DNA of 64,000 bases from positions 150,205-214,204 of the forward strand of contig NZ_JACJPP010000002.1 in NCBI RefSeq assembly GCF_014696135.1, written 5' to 3'. The stretch is from Nodosilinea sp. FACHB-141 (lineage in GTDB: Bacteria > Cyanobacteriota > Cyanobacteriia > Phormidesmidales > Phormidesmidaceae). The notes beneath the pieces are model-generated. The model was not told the DNA's origin and did no database searches. It saw only the letters and a list, made by a program, of their open reading frames with translations. Positions 1-11,800 of this stretch are shown piece by piece. A program made the translations under genes and the position numbers. Numbering within the stretch: position 1 is the stretch's first letter; each line of letters starts with the position of its first letter.

Positions 1-696
1 CCCGGACTCCCTGGCCCCCCGCTCGAAGCTCAGGTGCAGGCCTACCTGAGAGAGCACAACGATGTCACTCCATCCTCCTGGGTCAAACTGCACCCCATTA
101 CGCACATGTCCTATCGGTTCAGGCAGCGCTGGTTGCAACCCCTGCTCGATTTTTCGATTCCCCCTGAGCAGGTCTACAGGTCAGTTTCCGCCGCCGCGCT
201 GCTGGCCGACCCAGAGGGTGAGGTGACACAACTCGATGGTGTTCGCCTAGAGGAAGCCGTGGTGATTGTGGCGGCGGGGGGCTACTACGCTGCCGGGGTT
301 GCCGCCGACGGCGATGACAACCTGCCGATGCCCCCGGCCCTTGGCTATTGGTTTGGGCAGCAGGGCGACAATCGCATCGACCTAACCGGCGGCGAAGCCC
401 ATGCCTACATGACCCACCACTTTTTGACTGACCGGCTGGTGGTGCCCATCCCCGACCTGTGGCTGATTTTGGCCGCAGCCCTGGGGGGCAAGGCCCTGGT
501 TCTGTATCTCAGCGATCGCCCTAAACTCGGGCGATCCAGTCTGGGGGCTGCCCTGGGCACAGCCACGGCAGGCTATGGCTGGCTGAGTCTACAGCTTTAC
601 ATCGGCGGAGCGGTGCTGTTGCCCTGGCTGCTGCCGTCGCTGATGGTTTGGAGTTACGCACTACCGCATTTTAAGGAGGCTAACCGTGAGCAATAA
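1..696 (+). CDS. CHASE2 domain protein, C-terminal part (5' end outside window)
   Basis: The frame is open from the first base, so this is the C-terminal ~230 residues of a longer protein; the GTG at 34 is only an internal codon. The residues before the membrane segments carry a CHASE2 tail: a stretch with VVIVAAGG, then MPPALG, and the GGEAHAYM / DRLVVPIPD segment that normally precedes the membrane helices. Two or three hydrophobic helices follow (about 480-660). CHASE2 is an extracytoplasmic sensor domain found in cyanobacterial kinases, cyclases and CHAT proteins; the missing N-terminus would decide which this is. The stop overlaps the next gene by 11 bp, so the two are probably co-translated. 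Confidence 0.75.
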   Translation, partial: PGLPGPPLEAQVQAYLREHNDVTPSSWVKLHPITHMSYRFRQRWLQPLLDFSIPPEQVYRSVSAAALLADPEGEVTQLDGVRLEEAVVIVAAGGYYAAGVAADGDDNLPMPPALGYWFGQQGDNRIDLTGGEAHAYMTHHFLTDRLVVPIPDLWLILAAALGGKALVLYLSDRPKLGRSSLGAALGTATAGYGWLSLQLYIGGAVLLPWLLPSLMVWSYALPHFKEANREQ

Positions 697-1402
697 CAAC
701 TGGATACTGGCCGGGTTGATGACAACGGCAATGGTGAGCAACCTGGGGCTGCCGGTGGCGATCGCCCAGCCCGCCCCCGAGCCATCCCTGGCGTTTGAGC
801 AGGTGTTTGACTTCTTTCGCGGCGAGGTTCGAGACCGTCGCCGGGGCCAAATCAGCGGCTCTAGACCGGTGAGGGATATCGAACCTCCCTGTCTAATCAA
901 CCCTGGCGATAGCGAAATCCTCTGGTACCAGAAGCCGTTGTTTGTGCTGCGGGGAGACATAGCTCAGATTGAGGTGCAACCCCAGGGTAACGCTGTCGCA
1001 TCACCCTGGAATGCCGAACCAACGGCAACCGAGTCAGGCCTGCTGACCGCAGCCTACGATGGCGAGCCCCTGCGGCTGGGCAGACTCTACAACCTGCTGA
1101 TCTATGAAAACCAGCCGATCTTCGGCCCAGTGCAAACAGTGCAAATTCCCTTTCGGGTAATGGCCGCGGGGGAGGAGCGCGATCGCGTTGCCGCCGATCT
1201 CGACCAGCTCACCGCTGAGCTAGCTACTGAGGAAGCCGATGCTGAGGCGATCGCCCAGGCCAAAGCCAACTACTTTCTCGAAAATGAGCTGCCCGCTGAT
1301 GCCCTGCAAATTCTTTTCACCGTTGCAGCCCCCTCCGAAGAACTGGTCGCTGCCCGCGAAGCCCTAGCCGCCGATATTTGCAGTGAGGAGTTACGGCCCT
1401 AA
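686..1402 (+). CDS. DUF928-like exported protein
   Basis: A 238-aa protein starting at GTG 686. AAGGAGG at 673-679 lies 6 bases upstream and fixes the start. The N-terminus is a signal peptide with a likely cut after AIAQ. The rest matches the DUF928 layout, with a variable basic linker, a PLFVLRGD-type strand, LYNLLIYEN and a helical C-terminal third. DUF928 proteins have no known biochemical role; they cluster in cyanobacteria with CHASE2, CHAT and haemagglutinin-type exoproteins, exactly as here. The gene overlaps the CHASE2 gene before it. It is divergent from the second DUF928 gene at 5750-6538, so the assignment rests on layout more than on identity. Confidence 0.65.
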   Translation: MSNNNWILAGLMTTAMVSNLGLPVAIAQPAPEPSLAFEQVFDFFRGEVRDRRRGQISGSRPVRDIEPPCLINPGDSEILWYQKPLFVLRGDIAQIEVQPQGNAVASPWNAEPTATESGLLTAAYDGEPLRLGRLYNLLIYENQPIFGPVQTVQIPFRVMAAGEERDRVAADLDQLTAELATEEADAEAIAQAKANYFLENELPADALQILFTVAAPSEELVAAREALAADICSEELRP

Positions 1403-1576
1403 CGCACGCCATCCCTATCATCTGTCCAAACCGCTGGTGTAAGAGGCCTCACCAGTAGCGATAAAGTCTGTTTACAGAGGTTATACCGCTGTCATGTTGC
1501 TCGATCGTTAAGAGTGAGCCGGACTCAGCTTAGGCCTGTGGTAGGGTTGCCATGAACTATGCTCTAAACCGCATCT

Positions 1577-4500
1577 ATGGCTATTTTTCCTGCTTTGAGC
1601 AAAACCTTGCTGACAAGGTCACTCCCGCTGACTACGACCCTGGTTTTGCTCTCAATAACAGGAGCACCGCCAGCCCAGGCGCAAGTTACGCCCGATGTCA
1701 CCCTGGGTAATGAGTCTTCTACCGTGACCCCTAATGTGCCGGTGCGCGGCAGCGAAGCTGACCTGATTGAAGGCGGTGCCCTGCGCGGCAGCAACCTGTT
1801 CCACAGTTTTCTAGAGTTCAACGTCGATGCCGGGCAGCGGCTTTACTTCGCTAACCCAGTAGGGGTCGAGTCCATTCTCAGCCGCATTACTGGGGGCAAC
1901 CCCTCGGCCATTTTTGGCACCCTGGGGGTCGATGGCGCGGCAGATTTATTTTTGATCAACCCCAACGGGCTGGTGTTCGGCGAAACCGCCACCCTCGATA
2001 TCCAAGGTTCGTTCTACGCCAGCACTGCCGAGGCCATTCCTTTGGGCGACGGGGTCTACAGCGCCACGGCCCCAGAGCAGAGCAGCCTGCTGACGGTGAA
2101 CCCCAGCGCTCTATTTAGCAACTATTTAAGCGAGTCGTCTGGCAATATCGAAAGCCGAGCACCGCTGGCTGCAGGCGAAAACCTCACCCTGGCCGCCAAC
2201 CAACTTGACTTGCAGCGGCAGGTAGCAGCAGGAGGCGATTTAACCCTGCTAGGCAATACCGTGCAGATTCGCGATGCGGTAGATGCGCCGTTTGTGGGGT
2301 TTGCCGGGGGCGATCTGCTGGTGCAGGGCAATGAGCAGGTGGATATTGTGGCCCTCAGCCACCCCGACAGCGGACTGTATAGCTATGGCAATATGGTGCT
2401 GCGATCGCAAAACCCCGTCGGCGGCGACGCCCACTACTGGAGCGGCAGCAACTTCACCGTAGAAACCCTCAACGGCAGCGGTGGCAGCCTCTACAGCCCC
2501 ATCGACCCAGTTATCCGCACCTTTGGCAATGTCTTTATTGAGACCTACGTGGGCAGTTCACTGCACATTTTGGCTGGGGGTAACGTTACTCTTGGCACTG
2601 TCGCAATCACGGCTCCTGATCCAGGGAATTTGGGAATTGATTTTTTGCAAGAGACCGTTACGCTCTCAGATGGCACAGTAGTCCAAGTTGATGGCGGTGC
2701 TCAGCCTACATTAGACGTGCGATCTGGGGTACGCCCAGAAATACTCGGGACACCGCCCTTGGATATATTGACAGGTTTTGATCAATCTACTGACAGAATC
2801 TTTGGCGAACAATTCGTCACAAATTTTCCTTCAAGTGCAGACATCAATATTGGTGATGTTTTGATTACAGCACCAAACAGTTTGGTACTGCTAACAAACC
2901 AATACCAATTCAACACGGACTTGGCTAAAGGCAGCATCACAGTCACAGGTGAGGGAATTTTGGGCCGTGGCATTGATGTCAGCAATCCTATCGGGCAGGG
3001 GGGGTTAGTATATTTTGATGCTCGCGCAGATGTTTCTTTAATTAATAGTTTTATTAATACTACCTCTATAGAAAACGGAGGGAATGTGGTGATTAATGCT
3101 GGTAATAATGCTCGTTTTGATGGTGCCAACGGCAACCGTCTTACAGGGATATTTGCTAACCTCAATGTAGGAGGGAAAGGCGCTGGCGGTAACATTCTCA
3201 TCAATGCGGATAATCTAGAAGTTTTGAATGGTGCACGAATAAATGCGCTAGTTTTGGGTGCAGGGCGAGGGGGTAACGTTTTATTTGATATTCGTGACAC
3301 TGCCCAGTTTATTGGTGCTAACCCCTTTAACGGCAGAGCTAGCGGCGCATTAAGCAGTATTGAAGCTGGGGGGCAGGGTCAAGGCGGCAGTGTGCAGATC
3401 AGCGCTCGTAACCTCGAAGTGCTTGATGGAGCACAGTTGTTTGCCAGCACCTTAGGGCTAGGCGATGCAGGCAACGTAGTTTTAAAGATTGAGGAACTGG
3501 CTCGGTTTTCTGGATTCAATGCCTTTAATAGCAGACCTAGTGGTGTATTTAGCCGTATTGAACCTGACGGGGAAGGTCAGGGTGGCAATGTGCAGATCAG
3601 CGCTCGCAACCTTGAAGTTCGTGACGGGGCGCAGTTAAGTGCCGGTACTTTTGGATTGGGAAATGCAGGTAACGTAATTTTGGATGTTGAGGAGCTGGTT
3701 CAGTTTGTTGGTGTTAACCCCCTTAATAACAACCCTAGCGGCGCATTTAGCAGTATTGAGCTTGATGCAAAAGGCCAAGGGGGCAACGTGCAGATTAGCG
3801 CTCGTAACCTTGAAGTTCTTGATGGGGCACGGTTGTTTGCCGGTAGTTTGGGGCTAGGAGATGCAGGCGATGTGATTTTGGAGATTGAGGAGCTGGCTCA
3901 GCTTAGTGGTTCTAACCCCCTCAATAGTATTTCTAGTCGCGTTGATAGCAGTGTTGGATCTAGCGGAGAAGGCCAAGGTGGCAATGTGCAAATTAGCGCT
4001 CGCAACCTCGAAGTCCTTAACGGGGCGCAGTTATTTGCTGGTAGTTTAGGGCTGGGTGATGCAGGCGATGTGATTTTAGAGATTGAAGAACTGGCTCAGT
4101 TTAATGGTTCTAATTCTCTCAATGGCAGACCTAGCGGCGCATTTAGCAGTATTGAGATTGATGGAGAAGGCCAAGGTGGCAATGTGCAAATTAGCGCCCG
4201 CAATCTCGAAGTCCTTAATGGAGCGCAGCTAAGTGCAGGTGCTTTTGGGCCGGGGGATGCAGGTAGCGTCATCCTCAAAATTGAAGAACTGGCTCAGTTT
4301 AATGGTTCTAATTCTCTCAATGGCAGACCTAGCGGTGCATTTAGCAGTATTGAGCTTGATGGGGAAGGCCAAGGCGGCAATGTGCAAATTAGCGCCCGCA
4401 ATCTCGAAGTCCTTAATGGGGCATTGTTAAGTACTGCAACATTAGGGTTAGGAGATGCAGGCAGCGTGATTTTGAATATCGAGGAGCTAGCCAGGTTTGC

Positions 4501-5775
4501 TGGCTTTGACCCTGTTGACGGTAGCTCGGGGGGCGTTTTTAGCAGTGTTCAAGTTACTGGAGAAGGTAAGGGTGGTAATGTGAAAATTAGTGCCCGTAAT
4601 CTCGAAGTTCTCAGTGGAACACAATTAGTCACTGGTACTTTGGGGCTAGGAGATGCAGGCAATGTGATCCTAGAGATTGAGGAATTAGCTCTGTTTGTCG
4701 GTTCCAACCCCTCAATAGAAGAACCAGTGGTGTATTCAGCAGTGTTGAGCCTAGTGGGCAAGGCCAAGGCGGCAATATAGAGATTAACGCCCGCAACCTC
4801 GAAGTCCTCAGCGGGGCGCAGTTGGTTGCCGGTATTTTTGGGGTAGGGGATGCGGGTAATATAATTTTAGGGATTAAGGAATTAGCTCATTTTGGTGGTA
4901 TTGGCTCCATTAATGGCAACCCTAGCGGAGCTTTTAGCAACATAGCACCCGGAGGAGAAGGTCAGGGTGGAAATGTACAGATTTCTGCTAGAAATTTAGA
5001 GGTTTTTCAAGGAGCAGCCTTAGTCGCTAACAGCTTCGGCAGTAATGATGCTGGAGATATTAGTTTGTCAATTCTAGAGAGCCTATTAGTTGATAACGGA
5101 ACTATTACAACTAGTGCGGAGGCAGCATTGGGAGGACAAGTAAATATTCAGGCAGGCCGGGTCATTCTTAGGAATGATGGAGATATTCAAACTTTTGTGG
5201 GTCGAGGTGATGGGGGTGGCGGCAACATTACGATCGCATCCAATTTCCTCATCGCTCTCGAAGACAGCGATATTCTGGCCTTTTCTTCCGATGGTCGCGG
5301 CGGCATCATTGACCTCAGCCGCACCACCTTTTTTGGGCAAAATCCCAGCATTTCTGTAAGCAACCTAAGCCTAAACGAGCTGCTAGATTTAGACGGCAAC
5401 GATCGCGTCGATATCAACGCCACCGGCGGCATCGAGTCGGGGCAAATCTTTGTAGGCAACGCCACCTTTGTCGAAAACAGCCTGACGGCCCTGACCGACG
5501 CCCTTGTTGACACCAGTGCCCTCACCGCTGGGAGCTGCATTGCCCGCAGCCAGGACAGCTTAGGCTCCTTCGTGGTTACCGGGGGTGACGGGTTGCCCTC
5601 TACCCCTGGCGATGGGGGCATCTCAGCCTATCCTACCGGCACGGTGCGTGCCCTAGACGAGCCTACGGCCACCAGCATTCAAGAGCCCGATGGCGTGTAC
5701 CAACTCCCCGACGGTCGCCTGGTGCTGGGCCGGGCCTGCGACCAGGGCACTACTCTTGCTCGGCCAAGTAGCTGA
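1577..5775 (+). pseudogene. Haemagglutinin-type two-partner-secretion exoprotein (TpsA), frameshifted
   Basis: This is a surface or secreted beta-helix exoprotein read in two frames: 1577-4780, then an open frame to 5775. It starts at ATG 1577 with a signal peptide ending PAQAQ. The TPS secretion domain follows (about residues 36-200), including GVDGAADLF and the hallmark NPNGLVFG. Tandem 66-residue repeats fill about 3170-5010. The C-terminal tail has the conserved GSCIAR, GDGGISAYPTGTVR and YQLPDGRLVLGR motifs. A missing C in the run CCCC at 4708-4711 shifts the frame from 2 to 1; sister repeats have five Cs at this point (for example near 3914). Restoring one C gives a protein of about 1400 aa. 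It may be a true pseudogene, a phase-variable tract or a sequencing error. Its transporter is probably the TpsB at 13234-14919. Confidence 0.85.
3172..5010 (+). repeat. 198-bp in-frame tandem repeats in the TpsA gene
   Basis: Nine to ten units of 198 bp (66 codons) lie head to tail. Each carries GQGGNVQISARNLEVL followed by a GLGDAG segment and an EELAQF/NPLN segment. Units beginning near 3965, 4163 and 4361 are spaced at exactly 198 bp and are almost identical, while the outer ones have drifted, which points to recent duplication in the middle. The frameshift at 4708-4711 lies within this array. Confidence 0.85.
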
Positions 5776-6538
5776 GGCGATCGCTAAATAGAGAGATGCC
5801 GTCGTTGGGGTTCAAAGCCTCCTGATCGGCCAACCCTGCCAGCAGGTCGCGGCGATAGGCGGCGGCCTCTGTAGAAACTGGAGTCTCAGAGAGTAGGGCG
5901 ATCGCATCGTACCAGAGCCCGTCTGCGATCGCCTGCTCGGCGCGATCGACCAGATTGCCCTGCCCCATCGCAGCCCCACTCGTTGCGGCCACCACCTGTA
6001 GGTCGGCCTCATCTAGCGCCACCTGGGAAGGTCGTCCTGGGTTGCACTGCAAAATCACCTTCCAGCGGTAGGTGCTGCCCACCGTTAGCGCGGGTTCGTC
6101 ATCAGGCAGAGTAAACAACTTGTAACCGGGCTGGCTTTCTCCCAGATTGAAGGTTTTGACCGGCGTTAACTCGTCACCCTCGGCTGCCGCATACTGATAG
6201 AGCTGAAGCTGCATTTGGTAAGGGGTTTCGTCGGGCACGTACCAGACCAAAGTGGGGCGACTCGCCGCCGTTGCGCCAATGTGTGACTGAGGGGCCAGCG
6301 CCGTGAGGTTGATGGGGGCACTGCCATCGCAACCGCCTCGGGTGCCGCCGCCTACCGTGCGGCGAGGTGCTCGAGACGTGGGCGGCGGCTCATAACCACG
6401 GCGATTTGAGCTTTGAGCGATCAGAAGGGGAGCATTTAAGGTCACCTCATTGCCCCAGCTGGGGTTGCCCACCGATAGAAAAATGCCGGTCAGGCTGCTG
6501 ACAGTCAAAAGTGCCGCCGCGATCGCTGGTTTGTGCAT
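5750..6538 (-). CDS. DUF928 domain protein
   Basis: A 262-aa exported protein. It has an N-terminal hydrophobic signal, a low-complexity basic linker, then the DUF928 core: GGCDGS, LTALAPQS, PTLVWYVPD, an acidic strand region, GSTYRWKVILQCNP, and a helical C-terminal third with GLWYDAIALL. This is a much clearer family match than the gene at 686. It lies downstream of the CHASE2 kinase on the same strand (160 bp gap), so the two may be co-transcribed. Its last codons overlap the 3' end of the convergent exoprotein gene by 26 bp. The function of the family is unknown; an extracytoplasmic accessory role is inferred only from the signal peptide and neighbours. Confidence 0.8.
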   Translation of the reverse strand: MHKPAIAAALLTVSSLTGIFLSVGNPSWGNEVTLNAPLLIAQSSNRRGYEPPPTSRAPRRTVGGGTRGGCDGSAPINLTALAPQSHIGATAASRPTLVWYVPDETPYQMQLQLYQYAAAEGDELTPVKTFNLGESQPGYKLFTLPDDEPALTVGSTYRWKVILQCNPGRPSQVALDEADLQVVAATSGAAMGQGNLVDRAEQAIADGLWYDAIALLSETPVSTEAAAYRRDLLAGLADQEALNPNDGISLFSDRLSYLAEQE

Positions 6539-6698
6539 CCCTAATTACCGTTCTGTAGGTGTGCTCCTAAGATTAAATGAGCGGCCCAGCGAATCAGCAA
6601 AATTTTGCGCCAGTTCATCGACGCTTAACGGTCACTGGCGTTGCCGGTTTCGGTAAAGGGCGATCGCCCTTGGGCAAGGTTTACCTCTCGTCACCTCA

Positions 6699-8585
6699 TC
6701 AGGTCAGGCCCCTAAACCCCAGACGACGCTGAACGACCAGGGGCCACCGCAGTTCGCAACAGGTGCCCGCGCTGCTAAACTCGCGCTTAAACTGCCCGTT
6801 CAATCGCTGGGCCAGCTGTTTGGCCTGGCGGGTGCCCCAGCCCGTACCCGCAGGGGAGGTGTTGAGAGAGTAGGGCCCCTGGCCGTTGTCGATCACCTGA
6901 ATCAGGTTTTCGGTGTCGGTGGCCTGGCAGACGACAGTGAGGCGGGTCACGTTCACGCCGTGCTTGCCGACATTGAGCAGGGCCTCTTCTAAAAACTGAC
7001 AGAGGCCCTGCCGGTCGTCAGCCGAAAGGCCCAGGGTGCTGAGGGGTTCAAAGGTGACCACCTTAAGCTTGAGCGATCGCAGCCCTGGAAAGTCTTGCTC
7101 GCCCCGCGCCAGAGTCGCTGTGTAGGTGTTCCAAAGCTGCTCGTGCAGGGGAATGGCCTCGCTTTCCGGCGGCGCGGCAGCGGGCAGACTTTCGCGAATA
7201 TCGCGCAGCTCCTGATTGAGGCGCTCTAGCCTGGGTCGGGCTTCGGCCCAGGAGGCGGGTTCGGCCTCCCGCAGTAGCAGGGCCAGGGTTTGCAGGGGAC
7301 CGTTGTGAATGGCGCTGTAGGTTTGGTCAATAATTTGCTGGCGCTCTGCAATGCTCGATCGCAGGGTTTGGTCATACAGATAAAACCCCGGCAGCACCAG
7401 CCCATTGACGCTAAACACTACTAGCGTTGGCACCAGCGGTATCCACCAGCCCCCCAGCCACAGCAGGCCAAAGCTCACCCCCACCAGACCCAAACCAATC
7501 AGGCCCATCGTCAACAGGTACCAGGAGGGCGATCTGACTCCCCAGATCAGCACCGTGCCCACCCCGCCCCACAGCACGATCCATAGATACTCCAGGCCGT
7601 CGGGCCAGGGGCGCAGCAGGGGGCGATCGTCCAACACTGCACTCACCAATTGGCTGGTGGCGTGGGCCTGCATCACTACTCCATACACCAGCCCTGGACT
7701 GTCCACCGCCACCGCTACCGAGTTGAGAAAGTCCTTCGCGCTCGACGAGGTAATGCCCACCAGCACAATGGCATCCTCAATCCAGGTAGGGTCTACGCTG
7801 CCATCGAGCACCTGCTGCAATGACACCCGCCGAAAGGGCTGAGGGCCACTGCGCCCGTTGAGCAACACCTGGTGCCCCCCGGCATCGGTCCTCACATAAC
7901 CGCCCGCATGGGGAGAAATCTGAGAAAATTCCGTAGCCCCAAAGCGCATAGCCCAGGGGTCACGCAGGCCATTTTCCAAAGTTAGCCCCTCTGCCTGCAA
8001 ATAGGTCTCCGCCAGCCGCAGCGCCAGCGAAAACCGAAACTCTCCTACTGCATTAGGCGACCCCAGCAGAACCCGGCGCACAAACCCATCGTCGTCCTGG
8101 GGAAAATCCACAAACCCCACCTGCTCCGGGGGCAGGTAGGCTGGCCCCGCCACCGGCGGATTGCTCAAAATATTCTCAATGGCGATCGCATAGGGCAGAG
8201 TCGCCAGAGTTTCGACCAAGGCCGCATGACCCGGCTCCACCGCCATATCGCGGTAAATGTCGATGCCCACCGCACGGGGCCGATGCACCGCCAGGGTTTG
8301 CAGCAGCTCGGCCAGCACGCCATCGGGCACAGGATAGGTGCCCAGCCGCTGAATATCAGCTTCGTCAATGCTGACAATCAGTACCCGCTCGTCTGTAGCT
8401 TCGGCCGGTCGCCAGCGTAGCAGCTGGTCCAACATCTTCAGCTCCAGACCCTGAAACAGCCCCAGCAGTCGAGCACCTACCACCAGCCCCAGCACCACCA
8501 CACCGGGCACCACCTGCCGCCACGGCAGTTTCCCTGCTGGGGAACGGCGCTGCCAACTGTGCCGAAGTTCGTCAAAGGGTTTCAT
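6699..8585 (-). CDS. CHASE2-domain sensor histidine kinase
   Basis: A 628-aa membrane sensor kinase. There is one N-terminal transmembrane helix (about 25-45), an extracytoplasmic CHASE2 domain (about 50-330; ILIVSIDEADI, PRAVGIDIYRD, VGITSSSAKDFLNS, GVVMQAHATSQL), and three more helices (about 340-415). The cytoplasmic part has a HisKA_3-type phosphoacceptor helix (AIHNGPLQTL, His about residue 426) and a HATPase domain (EEALLNVGKHG, DNGQG and a G-box). CHASE2 ligands are unknown. HisKA_3 kinases usually pair with NarL/LuxR regulators; the only such regulator in the window is at 15735-16394, so that pairing is inferred. It is divergent from the second exoprotein gene. Confidence 0.9.
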   Translation of the reverse strand: MKPFDELRHSWQRRSPAGKLPWRQVVPGVVVLGLVVGARLLGLFQGLELKMLDQLLRWRPAEATDERVLIVSIDEADIQRLGTYPVPDGVLAELLQTLAVHRPRAVGIDIYRDMAVEPGHAALVETLATLPYAIAIENILSNPPVAGPAYLPPEQVGFVDFPQDDDGFVRRVLLGSPNAVGEFRFSLALRLAETYLQAEGLTLENGLRDPWAMRFGATEFSQISPHAGGYVRTDAGGHQVLLNGRSGPQPFRRVSLQQVLDGSVDPTWIEDAIVLVGITSSSAKDFLNSVAVAVDSPGLVYGVVMQAHATSQLVSAVLDDRPLLRPWPDGLEYLWIVLWGGVGTVLIWGVRSPSWYLLTMGLIGLGLVGVSFGLLWLGGWWIPLVPTLVVFSVNGLVLPGFYLYDQTLRSSIAERQQIIDQTYSAIHNGPLQTLALLLREAEPASWAEARPRLERLNQELRDIRESLPAAAPPESEAIPLHEQLWNTYTATLARGEQDFPGLRSLKLKVVTFEPLSTLGLSADDRQGLCQFLEEALLNVGKHGVNVTRLTVVCQATDTENLIQVIDNGQGPYSLNTSPAGTGWGTRQAKQLAQRLNGQFKREFSSAGTCCELRWPLVVQRRLGFRGLT

Positions 8586-8838
8586 AGGGCTAAGGGATTA
8601 CGTGACGGTCAGGACGGGTGAAATCACCGCTAAGCCAAGCCTACAAAACCTTAGCGCTAGAACGTTGCAGAGTTACGTTAACCCGCTTGCTGAAACCTAC
8701 GCAATGTCGTCTAGGGCAGGACAAGTTCGTCAGGTTCGCAGATTCAACCCCGTTAAACCATGCGCTGATCTCAAGGTTCGACCGTCTCAAAACTGAGACA
8801 GATGCTAAAGTTTGGGTGCTTTTTCTCTGCCCCTGGTT

Positions 8839-11800
8839 ATGCCCTACTCTCCCCTTCCTGTCTGCGGCATGTTGGTGTTAGGGGCGATCGCCATCCTCCC
8901 CGCTGCTCCCCCCGCCCTGGCGCAGCTGGTGCCCGACGCCACCTTGGGGGTCGAAAGCTCAACGGTGACTCCCAATGCCCCCGTGCAAGGCAATCTCGTC
9001 GAGCTGATTGGCGGCGGCGCTGTGCAGGGCGACAATCTGTTCCACAGTTTTTTTGAGTTCAATGTGGATGCCGGGCAGCGGGTCTACTTTGCCAACCCTG
9101 CCGGGGTTGAAGCCATCTTTAGCCGCATCACCGGGGGCAACCCGTCGAATATCTTTGGCACTCTGGGGGTCGATGGCGCAGCCGATTTGTTTTTGATGAA
9201 CCCCAACGGGCTGGTGTTTGGCCCCGGTGCTCGGCTGGATGTGCAGGGAGCATTTACCGCGACAACGGCCAGCGCCATTCAGTTTGGCGAACAGGGCAGC
9301 TTTGGTGTCGCAGATCCAAACCCGCTGCCGATTCTCACCGTTGCCCCCTCAGCCCTCTGGTTTAATCAGCTCAATCAGGGATCTATCACTAGCCAAGGAA
9401 TCCTAGGGGTCGAGGCTGGACAAAATCTTGTGTTGGCAGGCGGAAATCTTACGCTGGATGGCAGCATTTTAGACGTAGGTTCTGCGGTTGGGGGCCGCAT
9501 TGAGCTAGCTGCTGTGGCCGGGAACGGTGCCGTAGCATTCGCCCCTAACGGTAGCTTGATTTTTCCAGAAACCATGGGACGGGCCGATATTCTGATTGGT
9601 AATGATTCAGTGCTGGATGTTACCGCTAATGACGGCGGCAGTATTGCCCTAACTGGACGCAACATTACTATTTCTGACAGTCAGCTGAGTGCAGGTATCC
9701 CCCCCGGGCTAGGCACTAGCCAAAGCCAAAGCGGCAATATACAGATCAGGGCAACTGAAACTATACGTATTGAGGACAATAGCTTAGTCAACAATGTTAT
9801 TTTTACAGACGCGATAGGCAAGCTTGGCGATATTGAAATTGAAGCTGGTACACTCACTGCTCAGCGATCGCAAATTAGCAACAGCACCATCGGTTCTGGC
9901 AATGCCGGTAATATCAACATTCGGGTTGCGGAAAACATTGTCTTAGATGATGCCAATGTGTTTAGCCTTGGGGGCGAAGACGTAGCCGCCAATGGAGGGA
10001 ATATCACGATTGATACGACCAATCTTTCACTGATTAATGGTGCTCAGATTAGTGCCAGCACATTTGGCATCGGAGTGCCTGGCAATGTAGTGGTTAATGC
10101 TCGCGATCGCGTTAGCCTAGACGGTTTTCCCAGCGCCATTTTTAGCTCAGTTTTTGGCAGATCTCAATCCCCAGGAGGTGACATTCAAATCACAGCCAGG
10201 GAGCTATCTCTGACAAACAGCGCCAAACTAGATACGAGCGTCAATGGTCAGGGCAGTGGCGGCAACGTCGTCATTGATGTTCAAGATGGCCTAATTATTG
10301 ACGGAATTATTCAAGGCAGGCCCGGCAGTGCCATTTTTAGTACTATTGAGGAAGAAGGTACGGGCACAGCAGGTGATGTTAGAGTCACTGCTGGTTTTGT
10401 AGCATTGACCAACAGCGGTACTATTCAATCCCTAACACGCGGTCAGGGCAACGCTGGCAATATCTCTATCCAAGCTCGTGATTTCGTTTTATTGGATGGC
10501 TTTGGCATTCGGGGCACTACAACTGTTCCAGGAACTGGCGAACCTAATTTTCTCATAATTCCAAGTTCGATTCAAAGTATCGTTACTGACGATGAAAATG
10601 CTTCAGGCAATGGTGGAGATATTTATGTTCAGGCTGGTAACTACATTTCGTTAAGCAACACCGCAAGAATTGAAAGTAGTATTGATTCGGAAACGGCGAT
10701 CGGCAATGCTGGCAACATCACGTTGGAATCCGGCTCAGTTCTTATGGATAGGGGTCGGATTAACACGACGACTTTTGCTCAGGGGAATGCGGGAGAAATT
10801 ATGATTAATGCTCGCGATCGCATTGCAGCAAATAATAGCTCTCGCATACAGTCCTCTACGTTTGGTGCTGGCAACGCTGGCAGTATTGAAATTTTGGCAA
10901 TTGGCGAGGTTTCATTCGATAATGACTCAACTATCTTTAGCACAGTAGAACGCAGTGGTAGGGGTTCTGCTGGCAATGTTTTCATAGATTCAGCCTCACT
11001 GTCAATTACCAGAGGCTCTCAGTTTCTTGCCTATACTCTGGGTACAGGAAACGCTGGAAATATCTTGATTTCTGTGGCAGATTCAGCAGTATTCAATGGG
11101 AAAAGCCCTGGTAATTTTTCGAGTGGAATTTTTGCATTTGCAGGAGAAGGAAGTGTCGGGGACGGAGGCGATATTCAAATTACGGCTCGATCACTTTCTC
11201 TCTCAGAAGGTCAGCTAACAGCTGTGACATCAGGAAACGGAAACGGAGGAAATATTTTACTCAATATTCAGGAAGAAACAGCTTTAGATAACGAAACGCT
11301 TGTTTCAACAGCAGTGTACACCGATGCCAGGGGGGATGCGGGCAACATTCAGGTAAATACCGGAACGCTAACCGCTACCAATTTCGGGGCGTTTGAGTCG
11401 GATACTGATGGGTTTGGGAATGCAGGTAATATTACGTTGAACGTTCGCGGTGATGCCCAATTCTCCGGTGCGATCATCGCTGACAATCGCATTCGCTCGA
11501 GTGGGGCTAGCAGTTCTGTTAACAGAAACGGAGTCGGTGATGCTGGAACGATTCGATTGACGGCTAATTCAGTGTCGTTGACCGATTTAGCCGCTCTACA
11601 AACCAGCACTTTTGGCCAGGGAGACGGCGGCGATATTGTAGTGGAAGCCGCAGGTCGTGTCTTTCTAGATGACGCCCGGCTGGTTGCCATTGTGGGCGAC
11701 GGAACGGGTCGATCTCGCATAGGCAATGGGGATGGCGGCACCATTCGCATTCAGGCTCAAGATTTGTCTTTGGTAAATGGCGCACAGCTTCAGACCAGCA

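Noticed and set aside
8812..8838. TTG start for the second exoprotein
   Set aside because: It only lengthens the signal peptide, lacks a ribosome binding site, and ATG 8839 gives a normal signal.
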